DNA from: JAWLCA01 sp050485905 | Lineage (GTDB): Bacteria > Pseudomonadota > Alphaproteobacteria > Rhodobacterales > Rhodobacteraceae | Direction: 5' to 3' | NCBI GenBank assembly: GCA_050485905.1 | Contig: JBJHCH010000097.1 | Coordinates: forward strand, 1 to 15,226 | Length of the DNA: 15,226 nt | Shown: piece by piece, positions 8,762 through 15,099 of the stretch | How positions within the stretch are numbered: position 1 is the stretch's first letter | Layout of the letters: each line of letters begins with the position of its first letter | Position numbers and translations under genes: made by a program | The notes under the pieces: model-generated | What the model was told of the DNA's origin: nothing | The model's input: only the letters and a program-made list of their open reading frames with translations | Database searches by the model: none

Positions 8762-9232
8762 TCAGGTCGCGTCATCCTCGGTCGGGGGGCCAAAGCGGTC
8801 CAGTATGCGGGTGCGGATCTGGTCGCGGGTCTGGCGATAGGCGCTGAGTTTCGCCTCGCGCCCCTCTCCGATGCCCGTGGGGTCGAGCACCGGCCAATAT
8901 TCCACGTCGATATGGTTGTAGCGGGTGAATTCCAGCGCCTGCCGCTGGCTGGCGGGCGAGAGCGCGATGATCAGGTCGAATTGCGACAGGTCGTCGCCCC
9001 ATTGCTGCATTTCGTCGAAGCTGCGCGAGCGGTGGCGGTCCAGCCCGATGCCCAGTTCCCGGCAGACGGAGATGGAAAAGCCGTCGATCTCCATGTCGTT
9101 ATGCACGCCCGCCGACTGCACATAGGCGCGCTGGCCGTAGAAGCGTTTCATCATCCCCTCGGCCATGGGCGAGCGCACGGCGTTGTGGTCGCAGCAGAAC
9201 AGGACCGAGGCGGGGAAGGGTTTCGCCACCAT
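8762..9232 (-). CDS. Low-molecular-weight protein-tyrosine-phosphatase-like protein
   Basis: A 156-residue cytoplasmic protein of the LMW phosphatase / arsenate-reductase fold. The phosphate-binding loop C-x5-R-S is at 14-21 (VLFCCDHNAVRSPMAEG) with nucleophile Cys14, next to another cysteine at 13. The general-acid motif is Asp117-Pro118 in VLDPTGIG. YVQSAGVHN (37-45) is the usual SAG segment. Substrate is unproven; this is the conserved alphaproteobacterial gene found after hisD and UPF0262. Its ATG overlaps the UPF0262 stop by one base (TGATG), so it is coupled. From general knowledge infA (initiation factor 1) frequently comes next in alphaproteobacteria; here the convergent exporter gene ends four bases away, so the cluster stops at this gene. 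Confidence 0.9.
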   Translation of the reverse strand: MVAKPFPASVLFCCDHNAVRSPMAEGMMKRFYGQRAYVQSAGVHNDMEIDGFSISVCRELGIGLDRHRSRSFDEMQQWGDDLSQFDLIIALSPASQRQALEFTRYNHIDVEYWPVLDPTGIGEGREAKLSAYRQTRDQIRTRILDRFGPPTEDDAT

Positions 9233-9711
9233 CAGCCCCAGTGCAGCACGCAGATCAGGGTGAACAGGCGCCGCGCGGTGTCGATGTCGGTTTCGGCCTT
9301 GCCCTCCAGCCGTTCCAGCAGGACGCGGGCGCCTTCGTTATGGATGCCGCGCCGGGCCATGTCGATCGCCTCGATCTGGCTGGGGGGCAGGCGTTTGACG
9401 GCGGAATAGTAGCTTTCGCAGATCTGGAAATAGTCCTTGACCACCTGCCGGAACGGGCCGAGCGAGAGGTGGAACTCGCCCACCCGCTGCTCGCCCTCGG
9501 TGGCGATGTCGAACACGAGCCGCCCCTCGCGGATCGCGAGTGCAAGGCGGTAGGGGCCGGGGGGGATGGGACGGCCCTCTCGCTCCGGCAGGGCGAAGCT
9601 GTTGTCTTCCAGCAGGTCGAAGATGGCGACCTTTCGCTCCTGCTCGATCTCGGCCGTGGGGGGCGGCAGGTTCCTGTCGTCGATCTCTATATGGCAGATG
9701 CGGGCGGTCAT
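9232..9711 (-). CDS. UPF0262 family protein
   Basis: A 159-residue conserved protein of unknown function found mainly in Alphaproteobacteria between hisD and the LMW phosphatase gene, as here. Recognisable conserved stretches are the start MTARICHIEID, ERKVAIFDLLEDNSF (25-39), GPYRLALAIREGRLVFDI (52-69) and the C-terminal block GPFRQVVKDYFQICESYY (85-102) with IEAIDMARRGIHNEGARVL (113-131). No signal peptide or membrane segment; probably cytoplasmic. The start has GGGGGA upstream and overlaps the hisD stop by four bases (ATGA); its own stop overlaps the phosphatase start by one base. Strict coupling with hisD and the phosphatase implies equal expression but does not tell the function. Confidence 0.93.
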   Translation of the reverse strand: MTARICHIEIDDRNLPPPTAEIEQERKVAIFDLLEDNSFALPEREGRPIPPGPYRLALAIREGRLVFDIATEGEQRVGEFHLSLGPFRQVVKDYFQICESYYSAVKRLPPSQIEAIDMARRGIHNEGARVLLERLEGKAETDIDTARRLFTLICVLHWG

Positions 9712-11018
9712 GCTGTCCCCCGATTGAGGCGGTCGAGGCGGGCGCGGACGGACAGCCCGTGCGCCTGCAGGCTTTCCGAGATGGCAAGGCGTTCGGCCGC
9801 CGGGCCGATGGCGGCCAGCGCGGCGGGGGTCATCCGGGCGATGGTGGTGCGCTTGAGGAAGTCGAGGACGCTTAAGCCGCTGGAAAAGCGGGCGGAGCGG
9901 GCGGTGGGCAGCACATGGTTGGGGCCGCCGATGTAATCCCCGATCGCCTCTGGCGTCCATTGCCCGAGGAAGATGGCCCCGGCATGGGTGATTTTTTCCG
10001 CCAGCGCGTCGGCATCGGCCACGCATAGTTCCAGATGCTCCGGCGCGATGCGGTTCGACAGCGCGGCGGCCTCGGTCAGGTCGCGGACGGTGATGATGGC
10101 GCCGTGGTCGCGCCAGGATGCGCCTGCGATGGCGCGGCGGTCCAGGGTTTCGAGGCGCTTCGCCACCGCATCGGCCACCGCCCGGCCAAAGGCGGCATCG
10201 GTGGTGATGAGGATGGATTGCGCGCTTTCGTCGTGTTCGGCCTGGCTGAGCAGGTCGAGCGCGATCCAGTCGGGGTCGTTGTCGGCATCGGCGATCACGA
10301 GGATCTCGGACGGGCCGGCGATCATGTCGATGCCGACCCGGCCAAAGACCCGGCGCTTGGCGGCGGCGACATAGGCATTGCCGGGGCCGGTGATCTTGTC
10401 CACCGGGGTGACGGTTTCGGTGCCATAGGCCAGCGCCGCGATGGCCTGCGCGCCGCCCAGCCGATAGATGGTTTCGACCCCCGACAGCCGCGCGGCGAGC
10501 AGGACCAGCGGGTTGGCGACGCCATCGGGCGTGGGGGCGCAGATCACGAGGCGCCCGACGCCTGCCACCTGCGCGGGAATCGCGTTCATCAGGACCGAGG
10601 ATGGATAGGAGGCCAGCCCGCCGGGGACATAGAGCCCGGCCGAGGCGACGGGCGTCCAGCGCCAACCCAGCGTCGCGCCCTCCGGGTCCGTCCATTGCGC
10701 GTCGGCGGGCATCTGGCGGACGTGATAGGCGCGGATGCGCTCGGCGGCCAGTTCCAGCGCGGCGCGATCCTCGGCCGCGACCTGCGCGCAGGCGGCGTCG
10801 ATTTCATCCGCGCTGAAGGCGAGGGTTTCGGGGGTCAGCGCCAACCGGTCGAAGCGCGCGGTCAGGTCGATCAGCGCGGCGTCGCCCCGCGTGCGGACAT
10901 CGGCGATGATCGCCGCCGCCGCGTCGTCCACATCCGCCGCCTCCTCTCGCTTGGCGCCCAGCAGCGCGGCAAAGGCTGCCTCAAAACCTGGATCGGTGGT
11001 GGACAGATGGGCGGGCAT
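9708..11018 (-). CDS. hisD: Histidinol dehydrogenase
   Basis: The 436-residue NAD+-dependent zinc enzyme that carries out the last two oxidations of histidine biosynthesis, L-histidinol to L-histidine through the aldehyde. All key elements are present: LYVPGGLASYPSSVLMNA (129-146), GGAQAIAALAYGT (188-200), KITGPGNAYVAAAKRRVFG (208-226) and IDMIAGPSEI (230-239). Likely zinc ligands are Gln259 and His262 (QAEHD), Asp361 (GDYIGGPNH) and His420 (QAHGLSV). The catalytic pair is Glu327-His328 in APEHLEL. Length is standard. The start at 11018 has AAAGGA eight bases upstream, held in the loop of a 6-bp hairpin. It follows the DUF2948 gene with a 63-bp gap, the largest in this cluster, so a local promoter is possible. 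Other his genes are not in the window. Confidence 0.98.
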   Translation of the reverse strand: MPAHLSTTDPGFEAAFAALLGAKREEAADVDDAAAAIIADVRTRGDAALIDLTARFDRLALTPETLAFSADEIDAACAQVAAEDRAALELAAERIRAYHVRQMPADAQWTDPEGATLGWRWTPVASAGLYVPGGLASYPSSVLMNAIPAQVAGVGRLVICAPTPDGVANPLVLLAARLSGVETIYRLGGAQAIAALAYGTETVTPVDKITGPGNAYVAAAKRRVFGRVGIDMIAGPSEILVIADADNDPDWIALDLLSQAEHDESAQSILITTDAAFGRAVADAVAKRLETLDRRAIAGASWRDHGAIITVRDLTEAAALSNRIAPEHLELCVADADALAEKITHAGAIFLGQWTPEAIGDYIGGPNHVLPTARSARFSSGLSVLDFLKRTTIARMTPAALAAIGPAAERLAISESLQAHGLSVRARLDRLNRGTA

Positions 11019-11019
11019 G

Positions 11020-11037
11020 CGGGCGTCCTTTCGCCCG
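11020..11037 (-). promoter_or_regulatory. Hairpin presenting the hisD ribosome-binding site in its loop
   Basis: On the minus strand CGGGCG, loop AAAGGA, CGCCCG form a perfect 6-bp GC stem whose six-base loop is exactly the Shine-Dalgarno sequence; the stem ends one base before the hisD ATG. It could expose the site when folded or tune initiation. Whether it forms depends on where the transcript begins. Confidence 0.45.
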
Positions 11038-11039
11038 AC

Positions 11040-11068
11040 TGCATAGCGAAGCGCACCGGGGGCCTCAA
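11040..11068 (-). promoter_or_regulatory. Candidate sigma-70 promoter of hisD
   Basis: On the minus strand TTGAGG (11068-11063) and TATGCA (11045-11040) are separated by 17 bp in the only sizeable gap of the murA-hisD cluster. The match is moderate. If used, transcription would begin near 11033, inside the ribosome-binding-site hairpin, giving a very short leader. Confidence 0.3.
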
Positions 11069-11081
11069 GCGGGCTAGTGGA

Positions 11082-11555
11082 TCAGTCGGGATGCTGCGGC
11101 GCCTTGCCCGAGGGCGCGCGGTAGGGGCGGGTGACGTCGCGCAGGGTGATGTCGATACATTCGACATCCAGCGCGATGGCCCCGTCCCCGGCCAGCACCA
11201 GCACCAGCCGCCCGGCGCCGTCGGTGCCCGGCTCGAAATCGATGGACAGCAGCGACAGGATGGTGTCGCGGTCGGTGCGGTCGATGCCCTGGCTCGCCAC
11301 GCCCTGCACATCATCCACCACCAGCACCGACTGCACCCGTTCAGGCGCGCCGCGCGCAGCACCCGCCGCCTCTTGTTCCCAGCGGAAACGGTTGAGCAGG
11401 ATGGCAAAGCGGCGGCGGCGGCTTTCAAAGCGCATCTCGGTGATCGGAAACACCGCATCCTGCACCAGCGCCGAGATCACCGGCAGGTCGTCGGGCCCCT
11501 CGGCCTTCAGCCGCAGCGGGGACTCGGCGCCATCCTCGAACCGGGCATCGGTCAT
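11082..11555 (-). CDS. DUF2948 family protein
   Basis: A 157-residue conserved protein of unknown function that in Alphaproteobacteria lies between murA and hisD, as here. Recognisable parts are LRLKAEGPDDLPVISALVQDAVF (14-36), the basic stretch MRFESRRRRFAILLNRFRWEQE (41-62) and the acidic C-terminal half LSIDFEPG...LVLVLAGDGAIALDVECIDITLRDVTRPY. No signal peptide or membrane helix, so probably cytoplasmic. The start overlaps the murA stop by four bases (ATGA), implying coupled translation. Function is not known and nothing in the sequence indicates catalysis. Confidence 0.92.
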   Translation of the reverse strand: MTDARFEDGAESPLRLKAEGPDDLPVISALVQDAVFPITEMRFESRRRRFAILLNRFRWEQEAAGAARGAPERVQSVLVVDDVQGVASQGIDRTDRDTILSLLSIDFEPGTDGAGRLVLVLAGDGAIALDVECIDITLRDVTRPYRAPSGKAPQHPD

Positions 11556-12835
11556 TCCGCCGCACTCCGCTCTTCGCGGATGCGTTCGATCACCGCCCCG
11601 CAGGCCCCCAGCTTCTGCTCCACCCGTTCATAGCCGCGATCCAGGTGATAGACGCGGCTGACGACGGTTTCGCCCTCGGCCGCCAGTGCGGCAAGGATCA
11701 GGCTGACCGAGGCCCGCAGGTCCGTCGCCATCACCGGCGCGCCGCGCAGCCGTTCGACCCCGGTGACGGTGGCGGTGCCGCCGTGCACGTCGATCTGCGC
11801 GCCCATCCGCATCAGTTCCGGCGCGTGCATGAAGCGGTTCTCGAAGATCCGCTCCTCCAACACCGATACGCCGTCCGCGGTGCACATCAGCGCCATGAAC
11901 TGCGCCTGCAGGTCGGTCGGGAAGCCGGGGAACGGCTCGGTGGTCACATCGACGGAATGGGCGCGGCCGTTCGGGCGGCTGACGCGCAGGCCGCGCGGGG
12001 TTTCCTCGATCTCGATGCCGGTGGCGCGCAGCTTTTCGGCAAAGGCCCCGACCAGATCCAGCCGCCCGCCCAGCAATTCCACCGCGCCGCCGGCGATGGC
12101 CGGGGCCAGCATGTAGGTGCCGAGTTCGATCCGGTCGATCACGACGGGATGGGTGGCGCCGTGCAGGCTGTCCACGCCCTCTACCGTGATCTCTGACGTG
12201 CCCTCGCCCTCGATCCGCGCGCCCATTTTCTTCAGGCATTGCGCCAGATCGACAATCTCCGGCTCGCGCGCGGCGTTGCGGATCACCGTCGTGCCCTTTG
12301 CCAGCGTTGCGGCCATCAGCACATTCTCGGTCGCCCCGACAGATACGATGGGAAACTCGACGATGGCCCCCCGCAGCCCACCCGGCGCGGTGGCGTGGAC
12401 ATAGCCGTCGCGCAGGTCGAGCGAGGCGCCCAGCGCCTCCAGCCCCTTCAGGTGCAGATCGACGGGGCGCGCGCCGATGGCGCAGCCGCCGGGCAGCGAG
12501 ACGACGGCATGGCCGTGCCGCGCCAGCAGCGGCCCCAGCACGAGGATGGAGGCGCGCATCTTGCGCACGATGTCGTAATCCGCCCGGTCGCTGTTCAGAT
12601 CATGCGAGGACATGGCCAGCACCTGCCCGCCCTGCAGTTGCGTGACCTCTGCCCCCAGCGACTGCAGCAGGTCGGTCATGGTGCGGATGTCCGACAGCCG
12701 TGGCGCATTGGTCAGCGTCAGCGGCTCATCGCTGAGCAGAGTGGCCGGCATCAGCGTCAGGCAGGCGTTCTTGGCGCCGGCAATCGCGATCTCCCCCGAA
12801 AGCGGCCTGCCGCCGACGATGCGTATCTGGTCCAT
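11552..12835 (-). CDS. murA: UDP-N-acetylglucosamine 1-carboxyvinyltransferase
   Basis: The 427-residue cytoplasmic enzyme for the first committed step of peptidoglycan synthesis: enolpyruvyl transfer from phosphoenolpyruvate to UDP-GlcNAc. Lys22-Asn23 (GAKNACLTLMPATLL) and LTNAPRLSDIRTM (41-53) form the N-terminal UDP-GlcNAc site. Cys118 in LPGGCAIGARPVDLHL is the catalytic cysteine (E. coli Cys115), so a fosfomycin-sensitive type is expected. FPGFPTDLQAQFMAL is the conserved C-domain motif. ATG 12835 is chosen because the family starts MDQIRIVGG and AGGAC precedes it; the longer open frame upstream runs through the small-protein gene. It lies one base after that gene's stop and overlaps DUF2948 by four bases, so it is an early gene of the cluster. 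Confidence 0.97.
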   Translation of the reverse strand: MDQIRIVGGRPLSGEIAIAGAKNACLTLMPATLLSDEPLTLTNAPRLSDIRTMTDLLQSLGAEVTQLQGGQVLAMSSHDLNSDRADYDIVRKMRASILVLGPLLARHGHAVVSLPGGCAIGARPVDLHLKGLEALGASLDLRDGYVHATAPGGLRGAIVEFPIVSVGATENVLMAATLAKGTTVIRNAAREPEIVDLAQCLKKMGARIEGEGTSEITVEGVDSLHGATHPVVIDRIELGTYMLAPAIAGGAVELLGGRLDLVGAFAEKLRATGIEIEETPRGLRVSRPNGRAHSVDVTTEPFPGFPTDLQAQFMALMCTADGVSVLEERIFENRFMHAPELMRMGAQIDVHGGTATVTGVERLRGAPVMATDLRASVSLILAALAAEGETVVSRVYHLDRGYERVEQKLGACGAVIERIREERSAAE

Positions 12836-12836
12836 T

Positions 12837-13070
12837 CTAGTCCTGCCCGTCCTGGCCGGATGTATCCCCGGCCGCCTGCCCGATATCCTGCCCCGTGTCT
12901 GCCGGAAAGCCCGGAGCGTCCGCTTCCGTGGCATCGGCGGTCTGCCGCCGGCTGCGTGCCTGCGCCTTGCGCCGGGCCATGTTCGCCTTCAGCGCCACCT
13001 TCAGACGCGCGTTCCGCCGGGCGACGGACGGGGGCGTTGCAGTGTCGGGCGGGCGGGTGCGGTCAGCCAT
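12837..13070 (-). CDS. Small basic hypothetical protein upstream of murA
   Basis: A 77-residue protein with two halves: a strongly basic amphipathic segment, ARRNARLKVALKANMARRKA (about 17-36) continuing QARSRRQ, and a low-complexity acidic tail rich in Asp, Gly, Ala and Gln. Small proteins with this ARRN-ERLK-ALKxNLxRRKAQ pattern are common near murA in Alphaproteobacteria in my recollection, but no function is known to me. The start ATG 13070 has GAGGGT just upstream; a TTG one codon earlier is an alternative. Its TAG stop is followed by one base and then the murA ATG, so the two are probably coupled and this is the first gene of the cluster. The basic helix could contact RNA or membrane, which is speculation. 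Confidence 0.72.
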   Translation of the reverse strand: MADRTRPPDTATPPSVARRNARLKVALKANMARRKAQARSRRQTADATEADAPGFPADTGQDIGQAAGDTSGQDGQD

Positions 13071-13147
13071 CAAGACCCTCTATCCCAGCGCGGCGAACCC
13101 GTCCAGATCGGCCGCGGCGCGGGGCGCGCGGAACGCACACATAGGTC

Positions 13148-13176
13148 TTGCACGGCACCGTCTTTGCGTCTATCCC
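13148..13176 (+). promoter_or_regulatory. Candidate promoter of the tRNA-Thr gene
   Basis: TTGCAC (13148-13153) and TATCCC (13171-13176) are exactly 17 bp apart, and the second lies 13 bases before the mature tRNA 5' end. The -10 match is weak but spacing and placement are right for a sigma-70 promoter. Confidence 0.4.
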
Positions 13177-13189
13177 CCGCCCGTCATCG

Positions 13190-13264
<75 letters not shown>

Positions 13265-13331
13265 CTTTTCCGTTAGTTTTCAATTCGTTGGGCCGTCAGG
13301 TTCAGCCGTGCGACCGCAGGCGCCCTGAGGC

Positions 13332-13351
13332 GGGCAACACCGGGGCAACAC
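13332..13351. repeat. Paired GGGCAACAC direct repeats next to the tRNA
   Basis: GGGCAACAC occurs at 13332-13340 and 13343-13351, 11 bp apart, about 70 bases after the tRNA CCA end. Short GGGCAACAC-type direct repeats beside a tRNA resemble arm-type binding sites of tyrosine integrases. No tyrosine integrase is present here, so these may be leftovers of a lost element. The surrounding 13265-13443 stretch contains no supported gene. Confidence 0.4.
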
Positions 13352-13443
13352 GGGCTAGGGCGGGCTGTGGTTGATTCCGAAGGTGTAGACTGTCACCCTA
13401 TCCGAGCCATCACTTTAGCGCCACGCTTCGGGAGGATTGCTTG

Positions 13444-13758
13444 GTGTCGACAGGCTCGCTCACATGGTCCTTGACCATGATTTCTACTGCGGCATTTTGT
13501 GGTGTGGTTTTTGCGGAGGAAGCGAAGCTGCCAGGAACTCCTGAGCAGCAGAGGCTGTTTCTCGGCGGCGCGGCGACTGGCATTGCCTTCATGAACATAA
13601 TCGGAGCGGAACCTGTGTACTGCGCCCCGGCAGATTTCGTACTGTCTGGAGATGTCGTGCGCGCTTACGCTAACCGGGGCCTGACGGGCCAGCATGAATC
13701 CACAACGTTCGTGATGGTTGCAATCATGGAGCTCCGCGAAGAGTTTCCATGCCCTTAG
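13444..13758 (+). CDS. Exported small protein, Rap1a/Tai immunity-like
   Basis: A 104-residue protein with an N-terminal hydrophobic segment (about 8-24) ending VVFA-EEA, a plausible signal-peptidase site, so the mature protein would be periplasmic. The mature part FLGGAATGIAFMN (39-51), VYCAPADFVLSGDVVRAYANR (58-78) and the end TTFVMVAIMELREEFPCP fit the Rap1a/Tai layout: a helix, a YCxP motif, a long helix, and a C-terminal PC. Cys60 and Cys103 could form the family disulfide. Serratia Rap1a-type proteins are immunity proteins against periplasmic type VI amidase effectors, but most homologues are orphan. GGGAGGA at 13430-13436 supports GTG 13444 (TTG 13441 also possible). The gene is visibly less GC-rich than its neighbours and lies in the tRNA-adjacent region, so it was probably acquired. 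Similarity is by eye only. Confidence 0.62.
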   Translation: MSTGSLTWSLTMISTAAFCGVVFAEEAKLPGTPEQQRLFLGGAATGIAFMNIIGAEPVYCAPADFVLSGDVVRAYANRGLTGQHESTTFVMVAIMELREEFPCP

Positions 13759-14270
13759 TTGGATCGGTCTGCCGCTGAGCGACCGTGTAGAGCGAGGGGC
13801 GAGGTTCGAGACCGGAAAGCATCCCCAGCCCGCCCAGAGCGACTGATAGACGCGGCCACAGGGGACGCGTCGGATCCGAAAGTTTGGCGGGGCAGGAATT
13901 TGTACGCGTCGGGGGCGCAGGGTCTGGCAGGAGTTTCGGACCATGGGCGGGGGGTAGGGGGGCCATAATTGCCGGGGCCCGTTCGCCGCGCCGTGTTGCC
14001 GCCGACCTGCCGCCGTCATTCGCGAACAGCCGATCAGGCAGACATGCAAGCGGGCGCGGGCGGGACGTGTCAGGACGCTTGCAGCCTGTCCAGCGCCAGG
14101 CGGGCGCAGCAGGCAAAGAAACACCGCGCGCCTGTTGGAGGATTCCATGCCCCTTGAATCCCGAAGGTCCGGATCGCGTCAGCCATGGAGGCCGGGGCAT
14201 TTCGCTTTCTGCCGATAAGACCCGTCAAACTCGACACGGTCTGCCGGGCCGGAGGGTCGCAACGTTTGAC
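13759..14270. other. Intergenic region without a convincing gene, rich in inverted repeats
   Basis: Between the Rap1a-like gene and the recombinase promoter I see no ORF with a good start and protein-like composition; the open frames are Arg/Pro/Gly-rich readings of GC-rich DNA. It holds inverted repeats TGCAAGCG (14045-14052) / CGCTTGCA (14076-14083) and GTCAAAC (14224-14230) / GTTTGAC (14264-14270). There is one very short reading frame with a good ribosome-binding site (14147-14218, 23 residues, GGAGG six bases before its ATG). The region may be decayed mobile DNA or contain recombination sites for the downstream recombinase. Confidence 0.5.
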
Positions 14271-14299
14271 TTGTATGCAAGACGATATGGGCGTATAAA
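14271..14299 (+). promoter_or_regulatory. Promoter of the serine recombinase gene
   Basis: TTGTAT (14271-14276) and TATAAA (14294-14299) are separated by 17 bp, about 60 bases before the recombinase ATG. The -10 box lies inside the left arm of the inverted repeat 14292-14327, so a protein binding the repeat would block this promoter. Confidence 0.55.
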
Positions 14300-14327
14300 A
14301 TCCCAACCAACGTAGGGGATTTATACG
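14292..14327. repeat. Large inverted repeat upstream of the recombinase, possible recombination or operator site
   Basis: CGTATAAAATCCC (14292-14304) and GGGGATTTATACG (14315-14327) pair as a 12-bp inverted repeat (CGTATAAATCCC) with one bulged A in the left arm and one unpaired base. The total span of 36 bp is like a dimeric crossover or accessory subsite for a serine resolvase, and it overlaps the gene's own promoter, which suits autoregulation. It is AT-rich against its surroundings. Confidence 0.6.
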
Positions 14328-14359
14328 GCCTCGTTGCGGCCGGTCAGAAAGGGGAAGTC

Positions 14360-15055
14360 ATGCAGTACGTCACCTACCTGCGGGTCAGCACCGATCGTCA
14401 GGGCAAGAGCGGCCTGGGCTTGGAGGCGCAGCGCAAGGCGGTTGCGGACTACGTCGCTGGGAAAGGTGAGGTCCTTGCAGAGTATGTCGAAATCGAAAGC
14501 GGCAAAAGGAATGACCGGCCACAGTTGGCCCGAGCATTGGCAGAAGCGAAGCGGGTCGGCGCCGTCCTCCTGATTGCGAAGCTGGACCGACTGGCCCGCA
14601 ACGTCGCGTTTATCGCGAACCTGCTAGAGGCGGGCGTCGAGATTGCGGCGGCTGACATGCCACAGGCGAACCGCTTCCTGTTGCACCTCATGGCGGCCGT
14701 CGCTGAACATGAGGCGCAAGCTATCTCGGATCGGACGCGGGCCGCGTTGGCGGCCGCAAAGGCGCGGGGTGTGGCCCTAGGATGGTCTATCCCCTCGCGG
14801 CAGGACGAACAGCGTCTGGCGGCCCGGAAGGGCGCGAAGCGCAACGCCGAGGCGGCCGATCAGCACGCGGCGAACGTCCTGCCGATCGTCCACCAGATTG
14901 CGGCGGGCGGGGCGTCGCTTCGCAGGATAGCCGAAGAGTTGAACGCGCGTGGCATCAAGACAGCCCGGGGTGGCCTGTGGCACGCGGCAACTGTCCGGAA
15001 CCTCACCTTGAGGAAGGCAGAGGATCAGGGCTTAGGAGCGATATCTGGCTTCTGA
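14360..15055 (+). CDS. Serine recombinase, resolvase/invertase family
   Basis: A 231-residue site-specific recombinase. The catalytic N-terminal domain has YLRVSTDRQGKSGLGLEAQR (6-25) with nucleophile Ser10 and Arg8. It also has LIAKLDRLARN (71-81), with the conserved Asp76, Arg77 and Arg80. The long E-helix is HLMAAVAEHEAQAISDRTRAALAAAKARG (109-137). The C-terminal part, from about 175, contains a helix-turn-helix (GASLRRIAEELNARGIKTARGGLW), giving DNA specificity. It is longer than Tn3 resolvases (about 185 residues) but far shorter than large serine integrases, so resolution, inversion or IS-like mobility is more likely than phage integration. AAAGGGGAAG before ATG 14360 is a strong ribosome-binding site. 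No transposase is paired with it in the window. It is probably active since all visible catalytic residues are intact. Confidence 0.93.
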   Translation: MQYVTYLRVSTDRQGKSGLGLEAQRKAVADYVAGKGEVLAEYVEIESGKRNDRPQLARALAEAKRVGAVLLIAKLDRLARNVAFIANLLEAGVEIAAADMPQANRFLLHLMAAVAEHEAQAISDRTRAALAAAKARGVALGWSIPSRQDEQRLAARKGAKRNAEAADQHAANVLPIVHQIAAGGASLRRIAEELNARGIKTARGGLWHAATVRNLTLRKAEDQGLGAISGF

Positions 15056-15099
15056 GCCGCAAAGATAAGGTTGGCGAGTATTCGTCCTGTGGACTCCGC

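Noticed and set aside
8077..8793. N-terminal extension of the SnoaL-like frame to 8793
   Set aside because: It is antisense to the LysE-type exporter and lacks protein-like composition; the fold starts at the ATG at 8076 with a ribosome-binding site.
10035..11633. A 532-codon plus-strand open frame across hisD and DUF2948
   Set aside because: Antisense to two well-supported genes, crosses their boundary, and has no recognisable domain or ribosome-binding site.
13860..13910. Minus-strand sequence resembling a tRNA T-arm (ACAAATTCCTGCCCCGCCA)
   Set aside because: The T-stem does not pair and no anticodon or D-arm is present, so it is not called as a tRNA or tRNA remnant.
13393..14148. A 251-codon minus-strand frame opposite the Rap1a-like gene and the non-coding stretch
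   Set aside because: No domain, unusual Arg/Pro/Cys-rich composition and no good start; the plus-strand gene with signal peptide and GGAGG explains part of it better.
13884..14315. A 143-codon plus-strand frame before the recombinase
   Set aside because: Arg/Gly-rich translation without motif or ribosome-binding site, and it runs into the recombinase promoter and inverted repeat.
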